NCBI GenBank assembly: GCA_946811695.1
Contig: OX328126.1
Location: forward strand, 4,137,702 to 4,201,701
DNA length: 64,000 bases
Origin: Gonocerus acuteangulatus
Taxonomy: Eukaryota > Arthropoda > Insecta > Hemiptera > Coreidae
Direction: 5' to 3'
The position numbers were made by a program, and so were the translations under genes. Below the pieces are notes generated by a model, which worked only from the letters and a program-made list of their open reading frames with translations, did no database searches and was not told the origin of the DNA. Positions 47,489 to 58,046 of this stretch are shown piece after piece (positions within the stretch are counted from its first letter, which is position 1; each line of letters starts with the position of its first letter).

Positions 47489-47670
47489 CTTTTTTTTCGT
47501 TTTTTAACGGCGTATCAACTATTTGGCTATTAGCGCCGGACTATCTACAGTTTACCACCCTTTCATAATGCCAACAGCACGTGATCGGTGACCCATTCAG
47601 GTACTGACCACGCCAGACGTTGCTTAACTTCGGTGATCTACGGGAACCGGTGCATTCACCGGCCGTTTGC
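47489..47670 (-). mobile_element. 5S rRNA-derived SINE (SINE3-type), full length
   Basis: 182-bp element on the minus strand, bounded by a perfect 13-bp target duplication AAAATCCATAATT (47476-47488 and 47671-47683). Its 5' end, immediately at the duplication, reads GCAAACGGCCGGTGAATGCA, and the next about 80 bp track 5S rRNA: ATCACCGAAGTTAAGCAACG, GTCTGGCGTGGTCAGTACC, TGAATGGGTCACCG. It then has AAAGGGTGGTAAACTGTAGA (shared with SINE family C), CGGCGCTAATAGCC and ACGCCGTTAAA (shared with the SINE family A tail) and an A-rich end. It is a retroposon, not a 5S gene: after the head it runs into SINE modules and has a target duplication. 5S-headed SINEs (SINE3) are known from fish and some other animals, but are uncommon. 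Confidence 0.93.
47586..47630 (-). promoter_or_regulatory. 5S-type internal Pol III control region of the SINE
   Basis: Minus-strand box A-like AAGTTAAGCAACGTCTGG (47613-47630) and an intermediate element/box C-like TGGTCAGTACCTGAATGGGT (47591-47610), in 5S order and spacing. By family knowledge this would be a type 1 Pol III promoter bound by TFIIIA. Activity here is inferred. Confidence 0.75.
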
Positions 47671-47948
47671 AAAATCCATAATTAATTTTAATTTTTTTAT
47701 TTGACAGTTTCACATAATTAGTAAGTCTAGTAGTGATGTGTACGATAAAAAGTAAATAAAATAATTTCCAAATAACAGGAGTAACTGTTCCAATAACGAT
47801 AAGCACAACATGGCTGGTTGATGGTACCGAAATACTGGGCCGGGCCGTGAGCTAACCTTTCTGGCCTGGATCAAAAATAGTCACTGGCTGGCTGGTGCTC
47901 AGGAATCTATGCCGAGAGGACACCAGGCACCTCCAACACTATCTCACG

Positions 47949-48011
<63 letters not shown>

Positions 48012-48963
48012 GTAATCATGCTCCTTGAGCAACGCACAAAGACTATCCCTTTTTTGTTCCAATAGATCTGGATGAGAATTTTTATCCAAAATAAAATTGT
48101 ATCTTCACAGTCATCATCTGTTAAAAACAAAAAAAATGTGATATAATCCAGCGGATGGATACGGATGATACTGATATGAAATGGGATACACTCTAGGGCA
48201 ACTCCGGGCAACCTTTGACACGTTGATGGCCAAACTTGGCGATTGTAAATATTCTCCCTCCCATGTATAATCGAATGTGAAAAGTCACATTTTTCAGATT
48301 CGAGACTTAGATTGTGGAGGATACGGCTTGTGGCAACTCTAACCCCTTTAGAATAGCCTTTAATGCCTTAAATAATGTATAGAATAAGACCATTTTTCAA
48401 TATATTACTTGGTCAATGGATAGAATATGTTTGTTCTCTAGTTTGCTCCGATTTGCATATTCCATAGTTTGAAATGGTAGGGAGGATATGTTCGCGGGCC
48501 CCCTAGATGGTTCAAAATAAAATGACATCGGATTTTAAAGTAGTGTTCATTATTTTAGTAACAGATATCAGACATGAAATAATACGACAATATTATTGTA
48601 ATACAATTTATTAAAGTAACAACATGAAATGAGAAGAAAAATAGGTACAATATTATAATCGAAACGTGAAATTTGGAATTATTACAAACAACGAAAGTTC
48701 AATAACGACTCGAAATCAATGAGACACTCGGCTTACTCGCTCACTTGATTCCGCAGGAGCAAGTGACCGCGGGTCGGTTTGCTCCAGGGTCATTGTAGAA
48801 CACATTCTTGCAATATTTATATTTTTCTTGGTTGTTCCTTTTTATCTAGAGCTTAGTGAATCTACCTTAATCTGACACATTAAGATAATCGATTATAATT
48901 TCCTTATACTATTCCTTTTAATTTATTATGAGGTGACGAAAGGTCACTTGTCCCTCCTAGAGG
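47671..48963. other. Unclassified AT-rich region
   Basis: No gene supported. (TA)n at 47952-48008. 48775-48790 (GGTCGGTTTGCTCCAG) resembles 28277-28296 (GCGGGTTTGCTCCAAAC). Confidence 0.5.
47952..48008. repeat. (TA)n microsatellite
   Basis: Directly visible. Confidence 0.97.
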
Positions 48964-49222
48964 CATGGGCGTATATAGAAAATAATTTCGGAGGGGTTGG
49001 GAAAATTTCGGGGGGGGGCTGAGACCATTTCCGGTGCATGGAATACTAACAATTTAAGCGTTTAAGCCAACTTAAACGCTATTACACACAAAATAGAATA
49101 TGTTTTATGAACTAAATGATCTTATTTAATTTATTTTTAAGGGGTTTATGAAATTTTTTACCGATCAAATCAAAATTTCGGGGGGGGGGGCCTACAGCCC
49201 ACCCCCCTTATACACGCACATG
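48964..49222 (-). mobile_element. hAT-like MITE, reverse orientation
   Basis: CATGGGCGTATATAGAAAAT at the left and TTATACACGCACATG at the right form the inverted ends. Interior AAGCGTTTAAGCC, GATCTTATTTAATTTATTTT and G-runs match 19876-20155 reversed. Flanking octamers CCTAGAGG and CATAGAAG agree at 6 of 8 positions, compatible with a decayed 8-bp target duplication. Confidence 0.82.
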
Positions 49223-49371
49223 CATAGAAGAGGTCAGGATGAGCAGATTGAAAGAAAAAATATCACAGTGAGGCTTAAACAGAATAAACTTAATGGTTAA
49301 AAAAAGACAACGTGCATATTTGCAAAGGCCTGAATCTGTGTAAGATGTCTTGACCAAGATTATCTTAATCT

Positions 49372-49730
49372 TACGGGGACGAGGTTAGCTGAGTGGTAGA
49401 GCAGTGGACTAATATGCTGGAGGACCTGAGTTCAAATCCCGAGCATAGTACTAAAGATATTTATCTTCTAGTGTCTTCGTTCATGGGTTGAATTCGGCCT
49501 CCCTGACCGTCCCTAGGCCAGCCCAGCCTTTAATTAATTTAATAATGGGTATCTTGGGTGCTAATGACTCTAGCAGTCGAAGAAGGCAAGGGGGAAATCA
49601 GGCATCCTGAGCATAGTACTGACCACACTATCTCCCTAGTGTCCTGTATGGTCATGAATCAGATACCTCTATAGTATCTGCCCCTCAGGGCCCTTGTTGC
49701 CTGTTGCGGGACTGATTTTTTTTTTTTTTT
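49372..49730 (+). mobile_element. tRNA-derived SINE, family B, full length
   Basis: Head GGGGACGAGGTTAGCTGAGT with box A TTAGCTGAGTGGTAGAGC and box B GAGTTCAAATCCCGAGC, body as in 34057-34646 without interruption, 3' end CGGGACTGA plus a T-run. An 11-bp target duplication TATCTTAATCT (49361-49371 and 49731-49741) flanks it. It is the best reference copy for the family: about 359 bp, T-tailed. Confidence 0.94.
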
Positions 49731-49741
49731 TATCTTAATCT

Positions 49742-50339
49742 CTTAAGATAAGCTGACCCATTATCTAGTTGGTACAGTTATTCCCAACCAGATAAATAAT
49801 TCTTCGTTTTTCAGTTTTCTCCAGCTAGATTTCGATTTTGGGCCACTTTGCAACACTTGTTGCACAGTGGTCCAGTGTTACAACAACAGTTGTATAAACC
49901 TCAAAAGCTTTTGGATCGTGGAATAGAGCTATGTAGTTTTTACATCGTAGTCATAATTATATTCAAGTGAAAGTTCTCATCTGGACTTTATGATGCAAAT
50001 CGCAGCTGCTAAGTGAGAAATTTAAGGAATGTATTGCAATTATTTTTACGAGTTTAATTACTTTATCTCAGTGAAACGTTCATTTCTAATTATCATTTTA
50101 GTTTCCTCCATATTATAAAGAAATTTTATCTCGTATAGGTTATCCTTTTGCGCGCCAACTTCAATCCTTGGGTATGGAAACTTCACTTATGAAGTCAGCT
50201 GGATACGAAATCATACAGAAAGGTGGTGGTGTAAACTGTATTCCTGAATAACTTGCTTGAATTAACCTATTTAAATACAAAGGGAACAAGCAAAGTTTTG
50301 CTCTTCTTCTTATAAATTTTTATTTAACTTTGTCTCAGA
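49742..50339. other. Unclassified stretch
   Basis: No gene or repeat recognised. Confidence 0.5.
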
Positions 50340-51011
50340 GTAAACCCCAACTCCTCATGGACCGATTTGTGTGTGTGTGTGTATGTGTGTGACTCTGTTA
50401 ACACGATATACGCCAGGAAACTTGGTATGTAGTTTTCCCCTAGCAAACGATTGAACTGAAAAATCGGTCTTTGTGGAGGGGGGAGGCTACTCTGGAACCG
50501 AAGTTGTTGCCGGAAATTTTGTTATATTTCATAAAAAATCCGTACTTATTCGCTGTGGTCATCTAAAGATAAAAATGTGTTGTAAAAATAAACTAATTCG
50601 GTTCATTACGAACATTGTACTATGTTTGAATAGAAACGCAGGTTGACAAAGCTACCACTAGGAGTGCTTCTGTTCTGATATGTCTTTATATTGGTAGCAG
50701 AGTTCTGACTTCTACCACTAGGGGCGCTTCATCCCGTTCCTTTATTATTCATCAACATTAATAAACGAAAATATGATTTTTTTGTGCATTTATTAAGTAG
50801 TGTAGTGCCACGCATACATAAAACTCTGAAATGAAATTATTTAGAAAATTAATAATTAAAAGGATTTGATCATTACAAATGTATAAGAGCAGAACTATTC
50901 TATTTTATTTTATGTATATAGGTTATTTTCAGCAAATTATTCAGGAATACAGGCTACCCTACTGAAATTGTGAGGATAGTGCTATATATATGTAGTTCCT
51001 GCGTGACGGAC
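50340..51011 (-). mobile_element. Hairpin-ended element (family H), truncated copy
   Basis: Same orientation as 18517-19710: TCTGTTAACACGATA, AACTTGGTATGTAG, AGCAAACGATTGAAC, the single-unit minisatellite remnant near 50590 (AAACTAATTCGGTTCATTA), and the terminal CTGCGTGACGGAC followed by TTTT. The hairpin end is missing; a (TG)n run lies at 50371-50393. Confidence 0.75.
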
Positions 51012-51404
51012 TTTTGTCCCTTTTTTGTAGGTCATCATAATTACTGGGGTATGATGCAAAGATTTAACCACAAGGGAAAATTAATAATTTCGTTCCAAAG
51101 TAAACCTACCCTCCTAATGAATGGATTTAGTTAATTTTAGCTACACACTCTTCAATTTAGATACCAACCAAGTATACCGACTTTCGTTGCTTTTCCTTCA
51201 TCTCCTTTAATATGCTAAGTAAACCTTGCAACCTGCTGTATATGTACACTATTTAAGATAACGTTTCGAAAGTACCTGGATTAAGTGAAACACCCACAGA
51301 GTCTTAAGAGTTGTTACTCAATTCAGATCTTCTTAATGTTATCTAACTTTAGCTTAACGATTTTGTTCGTGGTTGAAATCTAAGTAATTATAATATATAC
51401 CCAG
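51012..51404. other. Unclassified stretch
   Basis: No gene supported. AAAGTAAACCTACCCTCCTA at about 51100 echoes the family H minisatellite, so the element may extend or be repeated here. Confidence 0.45.
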
Positions 51405-51494
51405 CCCTATCCAGTCTAGAAAAGGGTGGTAACCTGTAAATAACCCGTCCAATAATTTTTAGTTAATAATAATGGACGTTAAAATTTAAATATA
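51405..51494 (+). mobile_element. 5'-truncated SINE, family C 3' half
   Basis: CTAGAAAAGGGTGGTAACCT, ATAACCCGTCC and TTAATAATAATGGACGTTAA match the 3' half of the minus-strand copy at 24064-24258; the tRNA-like head is absent. Confidence 0.8.
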
Positions 51495-51529
51495 TAAATA
51501 TATTATTTATGGTCAAACGGTAAGAAGCC

Positions 51530-51719
51530 CTTTTTTTTTTGTTCTTTTTTTTACGGTGTGCCGACATCTTGGCCATTAGCGCCGACGTCCATGGTGCAGC
51601 GGGGACTTTACTCAGCGAGCCCTGAGATTAGAAAACTTTCCTGCTGCAGTTGGGACTCGAACCCACTATCTCCCGCATGAGAATCTAAGGCGTTAGCCAT
51701 TAGACCACGGGGAGACCCT
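51530..51719 (-). mobile_element. tRNA-derived SINE, family A, older copy
   Basis: Minus-strand head GGTCTCCCCGTGGTCTAATG, box B GGGTTCGAGTCCCAAC, terminal module GGCGCTAATGGCCAAG, and an A-tail (T-runs at 51531-51562). More diverged than 34250 and 39035. No convincing target duplication. Confidence 0.9.
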
Positions 51720-52508
51720 GCTCGAGTAATGCTTCGATTTTCTCCCTACAAATAAGAGTATTTACAAAATCAGATAAAAATGATTTATTTTAGAGCCTTC
51801 GGCTCAAATTCAGGAAGATAAATATGCTTTAGGTCCACCCGACAAACCTATGTAATGTACTATATAATATATAGTTTTCTTTTTCGTGCATCGCCACTGC
51901 GCATGCGTCAACGCGAGTGGACACTTTTTTGCGGCAACTACAGTCTTCTTTTTCGTTCATGGCCAATGCGCACGCGCGAACGCCAGCGAACACTTTTTTT
52001 GTGACACATACAGTCTTCTTTTTCGTACATGGCCACTGCGTATGCGCGAACGCCACTGCGCATGCGCAAACGGTACGGGAACTTTTTATAACGTTTTTTT
52101 TTCCAGTTTATTCACCGCTAAGACATATTTATGCTAATATTAAAACTAAATATTCGAAATTGTTATTTTAATCCTCAGGATGTATATTGTAGATATCCTG
52201 TAAGGATTTTCGTCCTTACTCCTCTTGGGCTGTGTCCTATCTCTAGTCGGGACTGTTTCAGGTTTCAGAATCATGAGAGATAAAGCACGTCTGCTCCATT
52301 TACACTCACTTCACCTCCAAGGTCTTTCTTAGAAGATCATTTTAAGCCATCACAACATACCATCCTTTCTTTCTTAGGGAAATCTAACCAAGATTCTTAG
52401 TTCTCAATACTAATGGACTTAATAATTCTTCAGTACATTCCGATATTGGACTCGGAATTGATTTGAAAAATTGTCGTGTAATCTTCATCAATCTTAGGGA
52501 AGAAATAC

Positions 52509-52512
<4 letters not shown>
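51720..52512. other. Region with a CpG-rich 70-bp triplication
   Basis: No gene supported. See the repeat at 51871-52080. Frames on both strands across it are translations of that repeat. Confidence 0.5.
51871..52080. promoter_or_regulatory. Three 70-bp repeats with clustered TGCGCATGCGC-type palindromes
   Basis: Units anchored by TCTTCTTTTTCGT (near 51878, 51944 and 52014, about 70 bp apart) each carry CACTGCGCATGCG, AATGCGCACGCGC or CACTGCGTATGCGC, with a second CACTGCGCATGCGCAAAC in the last unit. GCGCATGCGC is the recognition type of the NRF-1/Erect wing family. CpG-rich palindromes clustered in AT-rich DNA could be regulatory or simply a minisatellite. No adjacent gene supports a promoter. 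Confidence 0.4.

Positions 52513-52564
<52 letters not shown>
52513..52564. repeat. (TA)n microsatellite
   Basis: Directly visible. Confidence 0.97.
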
Positions 52565-52567
<3 letters not shown>

Positions 52568-53021
52568 CACGTGTCTGTTTATCTGTTTGTTCCTTTTACA
52601 AATCCTAACCGTTTGGCCGATTTTGATCAAACTTGGCACTAGGTCTTAATCGGGGTAGTATCATATAGATAGGTCAAGATCGTTTAGGAGATCTGTGAAC
52701 CAACACCAACAGTTACAGAAGAGTGAATTCTCAGAAACCATTCCATCAGCTGTGGTATATTATCAGCTGTTTGACTAGTGAAGTCTAAAGCTAAATATTC
52801 TGTCCCCTCCACTCCTGCTTTCACATGTCTGCTTGCGATAACTACAAGGTTCCAAGTTCGAGTCGCCCTGTAGGAAGTTTTTTTCTTCTAATATTTAACT
52901 TTATTTACGTTCTAAGATGTTATTATTACTTATTTGGTTTCTAATTTATATTTGCTTTTTTTTTTTACTAATTATGAGCACATTTATTATTTGACTGTTT
53001 AATGACACAGGTTTTGTAGTC

Positions 53022-53027
<6 letters not shown>
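52565..53027. repeat. Dispersed repeat following a (TA)n tract
   Basis: GTGTCTGTTTATCTGTTTGT, GGCCGATTTTGATCAAACTT, then TTCCAAGTTCGAGTCG, TATTACTTATTTGGTTTCTA and TATGAGCACATTTAT. Similar order to 31134-31445. The phrase of the GATTTTGATNAAACTTGG type is common in invertebrate transposon flanks. Class unknown. Confidence 0.5.

Positions 53028-53060
<33 letters not shown>
53028..53060. repeat. (TA)n microsatellite cut by the gap
   Basis: The TA tract runs straight into the N block, so its length is unknown. Confidence 0.95.
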
Positions 53061-53260
53061 NNNNNNNNNNNNNNNNNNNNNNNNNNNNNNNNNNNNNNNN
53101 NNNNNNNNNNNNNNNNNNNNNNNNNNNNNNNNNNNNNNNNNNNNNNNNNNNNNNNNNNNNNNNNNNNNNNNNNNNNNNNNNNNNNNNNNNNNNNNNNNNN
53201 NNNNNNNNNNNNNNNNNNNNNNNNNNNNNNNNNNNNNNNNNNNNNNNNNNNNNNNNNNNN
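53061..53260. other. Assembly gap, 200 N
   Basis: Exactly 200 unresolved bases. The left edge is a (TA)n tract and the right edge lies within the 24-bp tandem repeat; both are sequences on which assemblers fail. The round length suggests a placeholder. Confidence 0.99.
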
Positions 53261-53366
53261 TGTTATGACAGCAACATAAATGCTTGTTATGACAGCAACA
53301 TAAATGCTTGTTATGACAGCAACATAAATGCTTGTTATGACAGCAACATAAATGCTTGTTATGACA
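53261..53366. repeat. 24-bp tandem repeat, remnant at the gap
   Basis: About four units matching 31889-32136. Confidence 0.95.
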
Positions 53367-54305
53367 AAGGGGAAAAAAAAGTTTGATTATTTGGAAATTT
53401 GGTGGAGTTTATATGTTTTTTTCCATCTTTATTTTGAAATTCATGACTTATGTGGTTTCTGCACTCACCGATTCAATTGTTGGATTGTTTTTTTTTTAAC
53501 AAAAGTGTATAAAGATAATTTATAGTTCAGATACTTATGCCCTGCTACCGGTAGGAAATTAGTTCTTTCAATGAACAAATAAAACGAGGTGGGTTCTGTT
53601 TTGTTCCCAGACGGGGGTTCCTTCTTTAGCAACTAGTTTTCTCTGCAGTCTAAGCCGACAAGAAACTTGTGGCTTGTTCAATAATATAATTACGTCTTCC
53701 TGAAAACTTTTTAATTTCTGATGTTTTAGTTTCTACTGTAAATATTTCATGTAAATAGTGTTGTTTGTTTAATGGTATAAATACTGGATATTGAAAAGTT
53801 CATAGATAATATGAAATTAAGGTATTATATTTACTCTCTAAAGTTATAACGAATACAAAGGCTAGTTTTGTGTACATGCCTTTAATCCTCAATATATTAA
53901 TTAGAGTGAAGGTATAAAAGTTGAAAAAATTAAGGTAAAACATTATTTTCAAAAAAATCTGCAAACTTTCTGGACAACTCAATTATTTGTTTCTTCATAA
54001 TTATTTTATTTTATTACCTAGAGATTTTTTTTTTTCTAACTATTCTTGTACAATAAGACACACAGCTACAGGTTTTCAAAATAAGTAATAGATAAATAAA
54101 TTATTTATTGTTAATCTCTGTTGAAAGGACCCAATTTAAAACAAAAGCTGATTTTACAAACAAACATTATGTCATTTCCTGAATGAATTCAGATTCAAAA
54201 TTTACGTGCACCGTGATATGTATTAAATCAAAAATATTACAAAATTCATATTAAGCTCATTATACAAAGGACACATAGGGACCTTCTTTTAAAATGTAAT
54301 TTGGA

Positions 54306-54474
<169 letters not shown>

Positions 54475-54708
54475 CACCTTATACATTTCTTAATATTTTT
54501 AAGGTGGGAGATCAATAGATAAAAATACAGAATTACTTCTGCTCCAAAACGTTATTATTAACTATTATTATTCCTGGTTACTCCATTTAAAAAAATACAA
54601 TAAAATCCATGAGCACAACGTACCTCTAACCCTAGCTAAGTGTATTGTCATTTATAAAGGTTTCCTCCCGTCACCCTCAATAAAAGTGTTGAGAAGCAAT
54701 ATCATGGG

Positions 54709-54755
54709 CATATATAAGGGGGGGGGGCTGAGGGGGCTGCAGCCCCCAACGTCAC
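54709..54755 (+). mobile_element. End fragment of the hAT-like MITE (copy 2)
   Basis: Counterpart of 33369-33413 with one extra G. Confidence 0.7.
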
Positions 54756-54824
54756 TGATCAATGTCGACTATTTTCATTTTCGTCACTGATGAGATTGAT
54801 TACATCTGGTAATTTGAATAATTT

Positions 54825-55003
54825 TATTTTATTTTTTTTACGGCGCATTGACATCTGTACCATTAGCGCCAACATCCAGGGTGCATTGAGGAATTTCCCC
54901 AACAAGCCGTGAGATGAGAAAATTCCTACTGCTGGTAGGACTCGAACCCACCATCTCCCGCTTATGAATCTAAGACGTTAGCCACTAGACCATGGGGAGA
55001 CCC
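54825..55003 (-). mobile_element. SINE family A (copy 2 of 33489)
   Basis: Same insertion as 33489-33669, with a shorter T-run. Confidence 0.9.
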
Positions 55004-55393
55004 GTTTATTTATTTTAAAACTGTTAAGAGACATAAAAATTTCAATAGATATTTGTATTAGGTAATGTTTATCTATTTATTTGGTTATTTAGAGCCCGCT
55101 ACGGTGCGATTTGCTCTTTAGCAGGCCCTTGGTAGGTGAATGAAAAATTGTCATTGAAATGATGAATCAAGATGCCTGTTACACTTCACAAGCTGTAAAT
55201 ACTCCTTCTCTTCTTCAATCTACCAGGATCAAAATGTAAAGAGCAATTTTCAAAAGGGACATAGATCAATTTGATAAGATTTAAATGAATTTTCAAAATA
55301 CTTTTTTCTCAAAATCATTATTGAAAACAATACAAACAAATGTAACCTTAGGTTTACAATTTGACACACTATTATTCCTCTCTTCCTGCTTAA

Positions 55394-55967
55394 AAAAAAA
55401 AATCAGTCCCGTAACAGGCCATGAGGGCCCTGAGGGGCAGATACTATAGAGGTATCTGATTCCTGACCATACGGCACATTAGGGAGATAGTGTGGTCAGT
55501 ACTATGCTCCGGCCGCCTGATTTTCCCCTTAGCTGCTTCGACTGCTAGAGTCATTAGCAGCAACCAAGGTACCCATTATTATTTTTTTTTATTTTTTTTT
55601 ATTTATTTTTTTTTTTTTTTACGGCGCATCGACATAAATCTTGGCCATTAGCGCCGACGTCCAGGGTGCAGCCAGGAATTTTCTCAGCGAGCCCTGAGAT
55701 GAGAAAATTTCTGGCGCCGGTGGGGATCGAACCCACCATCTCCCGCTTATGAATCTAGCGCGCTAGCCACTAGACCACGGGAGACCCCTATAGTACCCAT
55801 TATTAAATTAATTAAAGGTTGGGTTGGCCTAGGGACGGTCAGGGAGGCCGAATTCAACCCATGAACGAAGACACTAGAAGAAAAAATCTTTAGTGCTTGC
55901 TCGGGATTTGAACTCAGGCCTCCAGCTTATTAGTCCAGTGCTCTACCACTGAACTAGCCTCGCCCCC
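55394..55967 (-). mobile_element. SINE family B with nested SINE A (copy 2 of 34057)
   Basis: Same element, nested insertion and 15-bp target duplication as 34057-34646. The head differs by a base (ACTAGCCTCGCCCCC). Confidence 0.92.
55581..55792 (-). mobile_element. Nested SINE family A (copy 2 of 34250)
   Basis: Same insertion as 34250-34471, differing mainly in the T-run and by GGTGCAGCC versus GGTGCCAGCC. Confidence 0.93.
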
Positions 55968-56076
55968 TCTCTTCCTGCTTAACATCATTAAAATTATTTC
56001 TTATATATTTCAACTTATTCGAATTCCTCCTTTCTTTGCCAGGCACACTGAATAGGGGCAATCAGAGATTTGATAG

Positions 56077-56263
56077 TTTTTTTTGGTTTTTCTTTTTCGC
56101 ACCGACATCTGGGCTATTAGCGCAGACATCCAGGGTGGAGCAAGGACTTTTCTCAGTGAGCCTTGAGATGAGAAAATTCCTGCAGCTGGTGGGACTCGAA
56201 CCCACCATCTCCCGCATGAGAATCTAAGGCGTTAGCCACTAGACCACGGGTAGACCCAACAAG
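56077..56263 (-). mobile_element. SINE family A (copy 2 of 34756)
   Basis: Same insertion and TTTGATAG target duplication as 34756-34942. Confidence 0.91.
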
Positions 56264-57010
56264 TTTGATAGCGATTGTAAAACTCTTTTAATAATGTTCA
56301 GACGGGTTTTCTGGATTCTCCTTTCTAAGAAGTTTTGGGGTCTTTTTGCGAAGACCACATCCAGTTACTTTTGAAGTAGCAGTAGTGATTTATAACAGTT
56401 ACTCGTACTCGCTGATAAGCTTACTGATTAGCTTATAGGTTCTTTGCTGGTTATCTATTACTAACTGACTCGTTATCTACGGTTATAATTTCTTATTCGA
56501 TAATGGCAAGCAATATTTATTAATAAAAGTCCGTCACGCAGGAGCTGCATAACTAAGCACTTTCCTCAGAATTTGGATAGTGGAGGCTGCTTTCCAGAAC
56601 AATTTGCTTAAAATACCCTAAATAAATAAAATAAAAACATGAATAGTTCTCTTTTAATTTTGTAATGAGTAACTGATAAATTATTAATTTACTTCCAGAG
56701 TTATGTTTACACATGGTACCTATTACACTACGTAATAAATACAAAATCCTCATATTATCGTATTTTGATCTAACGCAGGAACCGGATACAGTCCCTCTAG
56801 CGCTCCTTGCGGCGCCTTTGTGAACCTATGTCTGGCTGGCTTTTCTATTGAAATATATTACAAAGTAAACCCTCCTTTCCGATTGACCGATTCAGCTCAT
56901 TTTTACAATACTTCTTTCTCATGAGTTACCCACGACGTATACCGCGTTTCGTTACAATACAGCAGAAATTACGACCAGTATGAGTATATTAGTAATTTGG
57001 GTCCGGAGTA

Positions 57011-57640
57011 AACCCCCCCCCCCTCCTAATGAACCGATTTAGTTTATTTTTACAACACATATTTACCTGTAGATTACCACTACGAATACCGAGTTTCGTC
57101 GAAATATACCAAAAATCACGGTTGGTAGTGGCGAATTGGTATTGTGGGTCTGGAGTAAACCCCCCCCCCCTCCTAATGAACCGATTTAGTTTATTTTTAC
57201 AACACATATTTACCTGTAGATTACCACTACGAATACCGAGTTTCGTCGAAATATACCAAAAATCACGGTTGGTAGTGGCGAATTGGTATTGTGGGTCTGG
57301 AGTAAACCCCCCCCTCCTAATGAACCGATTTAGTTTATTTTTACAACACATATTTACCTGTAGATTACCACTACGAATACCGAGTTTCGTCGAAATATAC
57401 CTAAAATCACGGTTGGTAGTGGCGAATTGGTATTGAGGGTCTGGAGTAAACCCCCCCCCCTCCTAATGAACCGATTTAGTTTATTTTTACAACACATATT
57501 TACCTGTAGATTACCACTACGAATACCGAGTTTCGTCGAAATATACCTAAAATCACGGCTGGTGGTGGCGAATTGGTATTGTCGGTCCGGAGTAAACCCC
57601 CCCCTCCTTATGAACCGATTTAGTTTATTTTTATATGTAA
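57011..57640. repeat. About 145-bp minisatellite inside the family H element, 5 units
   Basis: ATGAACCGATTTAG occurs at 57029, 57176, 57320, 57466 and 57610, that is spacings of 147, 144, 146 and 144. The spacing varies partly through C-tract length (7-12 C). The long mirrored open frames on both strands (56989-57690) read through these units and are not genes. The copy at 18860-19250 has fewer, more diverged units. Confidence 0.93.
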
Positions 57641-57861
57641 CTTTTCTCTCTATATTACCAGTACGAATACCAAGTTTCGTTGAAATATAACAAATATTAC
57701 GGCTGAAATGGTCAAATTAGTGTTTTGGGTTCGGGGTAAACCCCCCCTTCCGATGGACCGATTTTGGTGGTTAACGAACTCGTTCAATCGTTTGCTAATT
57801 GAATGCTATATACCAAGTTTCGTGACGAAAAAACAAAAACTCTGGCCGCTATCGTGTTAAC

Positions 57862-57863
57862 AG

Positions 57864-57914
<51 letters not shown>
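57862..57914. repeat. (CA)n-(TA)n microsatellite in the family H element
   Basis: Directly visible; at the equivalent position the 18517 copy has only a short TATATATA tract. Confidence 0.95.
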
Positions 57915-57916
<2 letters not shown>

Positions 57917-58046
57917 TATAAATAAATTTTAACGGGGGTCATTTTCGGTGTCTACTAGGTAGGATCGATAAAGATTTGAAGAAATTTTTCAAAAATTCCG
58001 CCATGAGTCCAACCTCAATAGCTACTTTCCTTCGGAGGAAAGTGCT

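Larger units (their letters stand above)
56529..58046 (+). mobile_element. Hairpin-ended element (family H), full copy with a filled/empty site pair
   Basis: 1518 bp present only in copy 2. It starts GTCCGTCACGCAGGAGCTGC and ends with the perfect 8-bp-stem hairpin ACTTTCCT-TCGG-AGGAAAGT followed by GCT. The empty site in copy 1 (AATAAAAAGG, 35209-35218) shows insertion within an A-run (T-run on the other strand), as in the two other copies. AGCACTTTCCTC at 56555-56566 is an inverted match to the hairpin end, a subterminal inverted repeat. The core holds five units of a roughly 145-bp minisatellite (57011-57640) and a (CA)/(TA) tract (57862-57914). No Rep/helicase gene. Best read as a non-autonomous Helentron (HINE-like); this class is inferred. 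Confidence 0.8.

Noticed and set aside
47585..47670. 5S rRNA gene
   Set aside because: Diverged from 5S, fused to SINE modules, bounded by a 13-bp target duplication.
56989..57690. Proteins of 87-135 residues on both strands
   Set aside because: Mirrored frames through the 145-bp minisatellite of the family H element; C-tract length changes would break any real frame.
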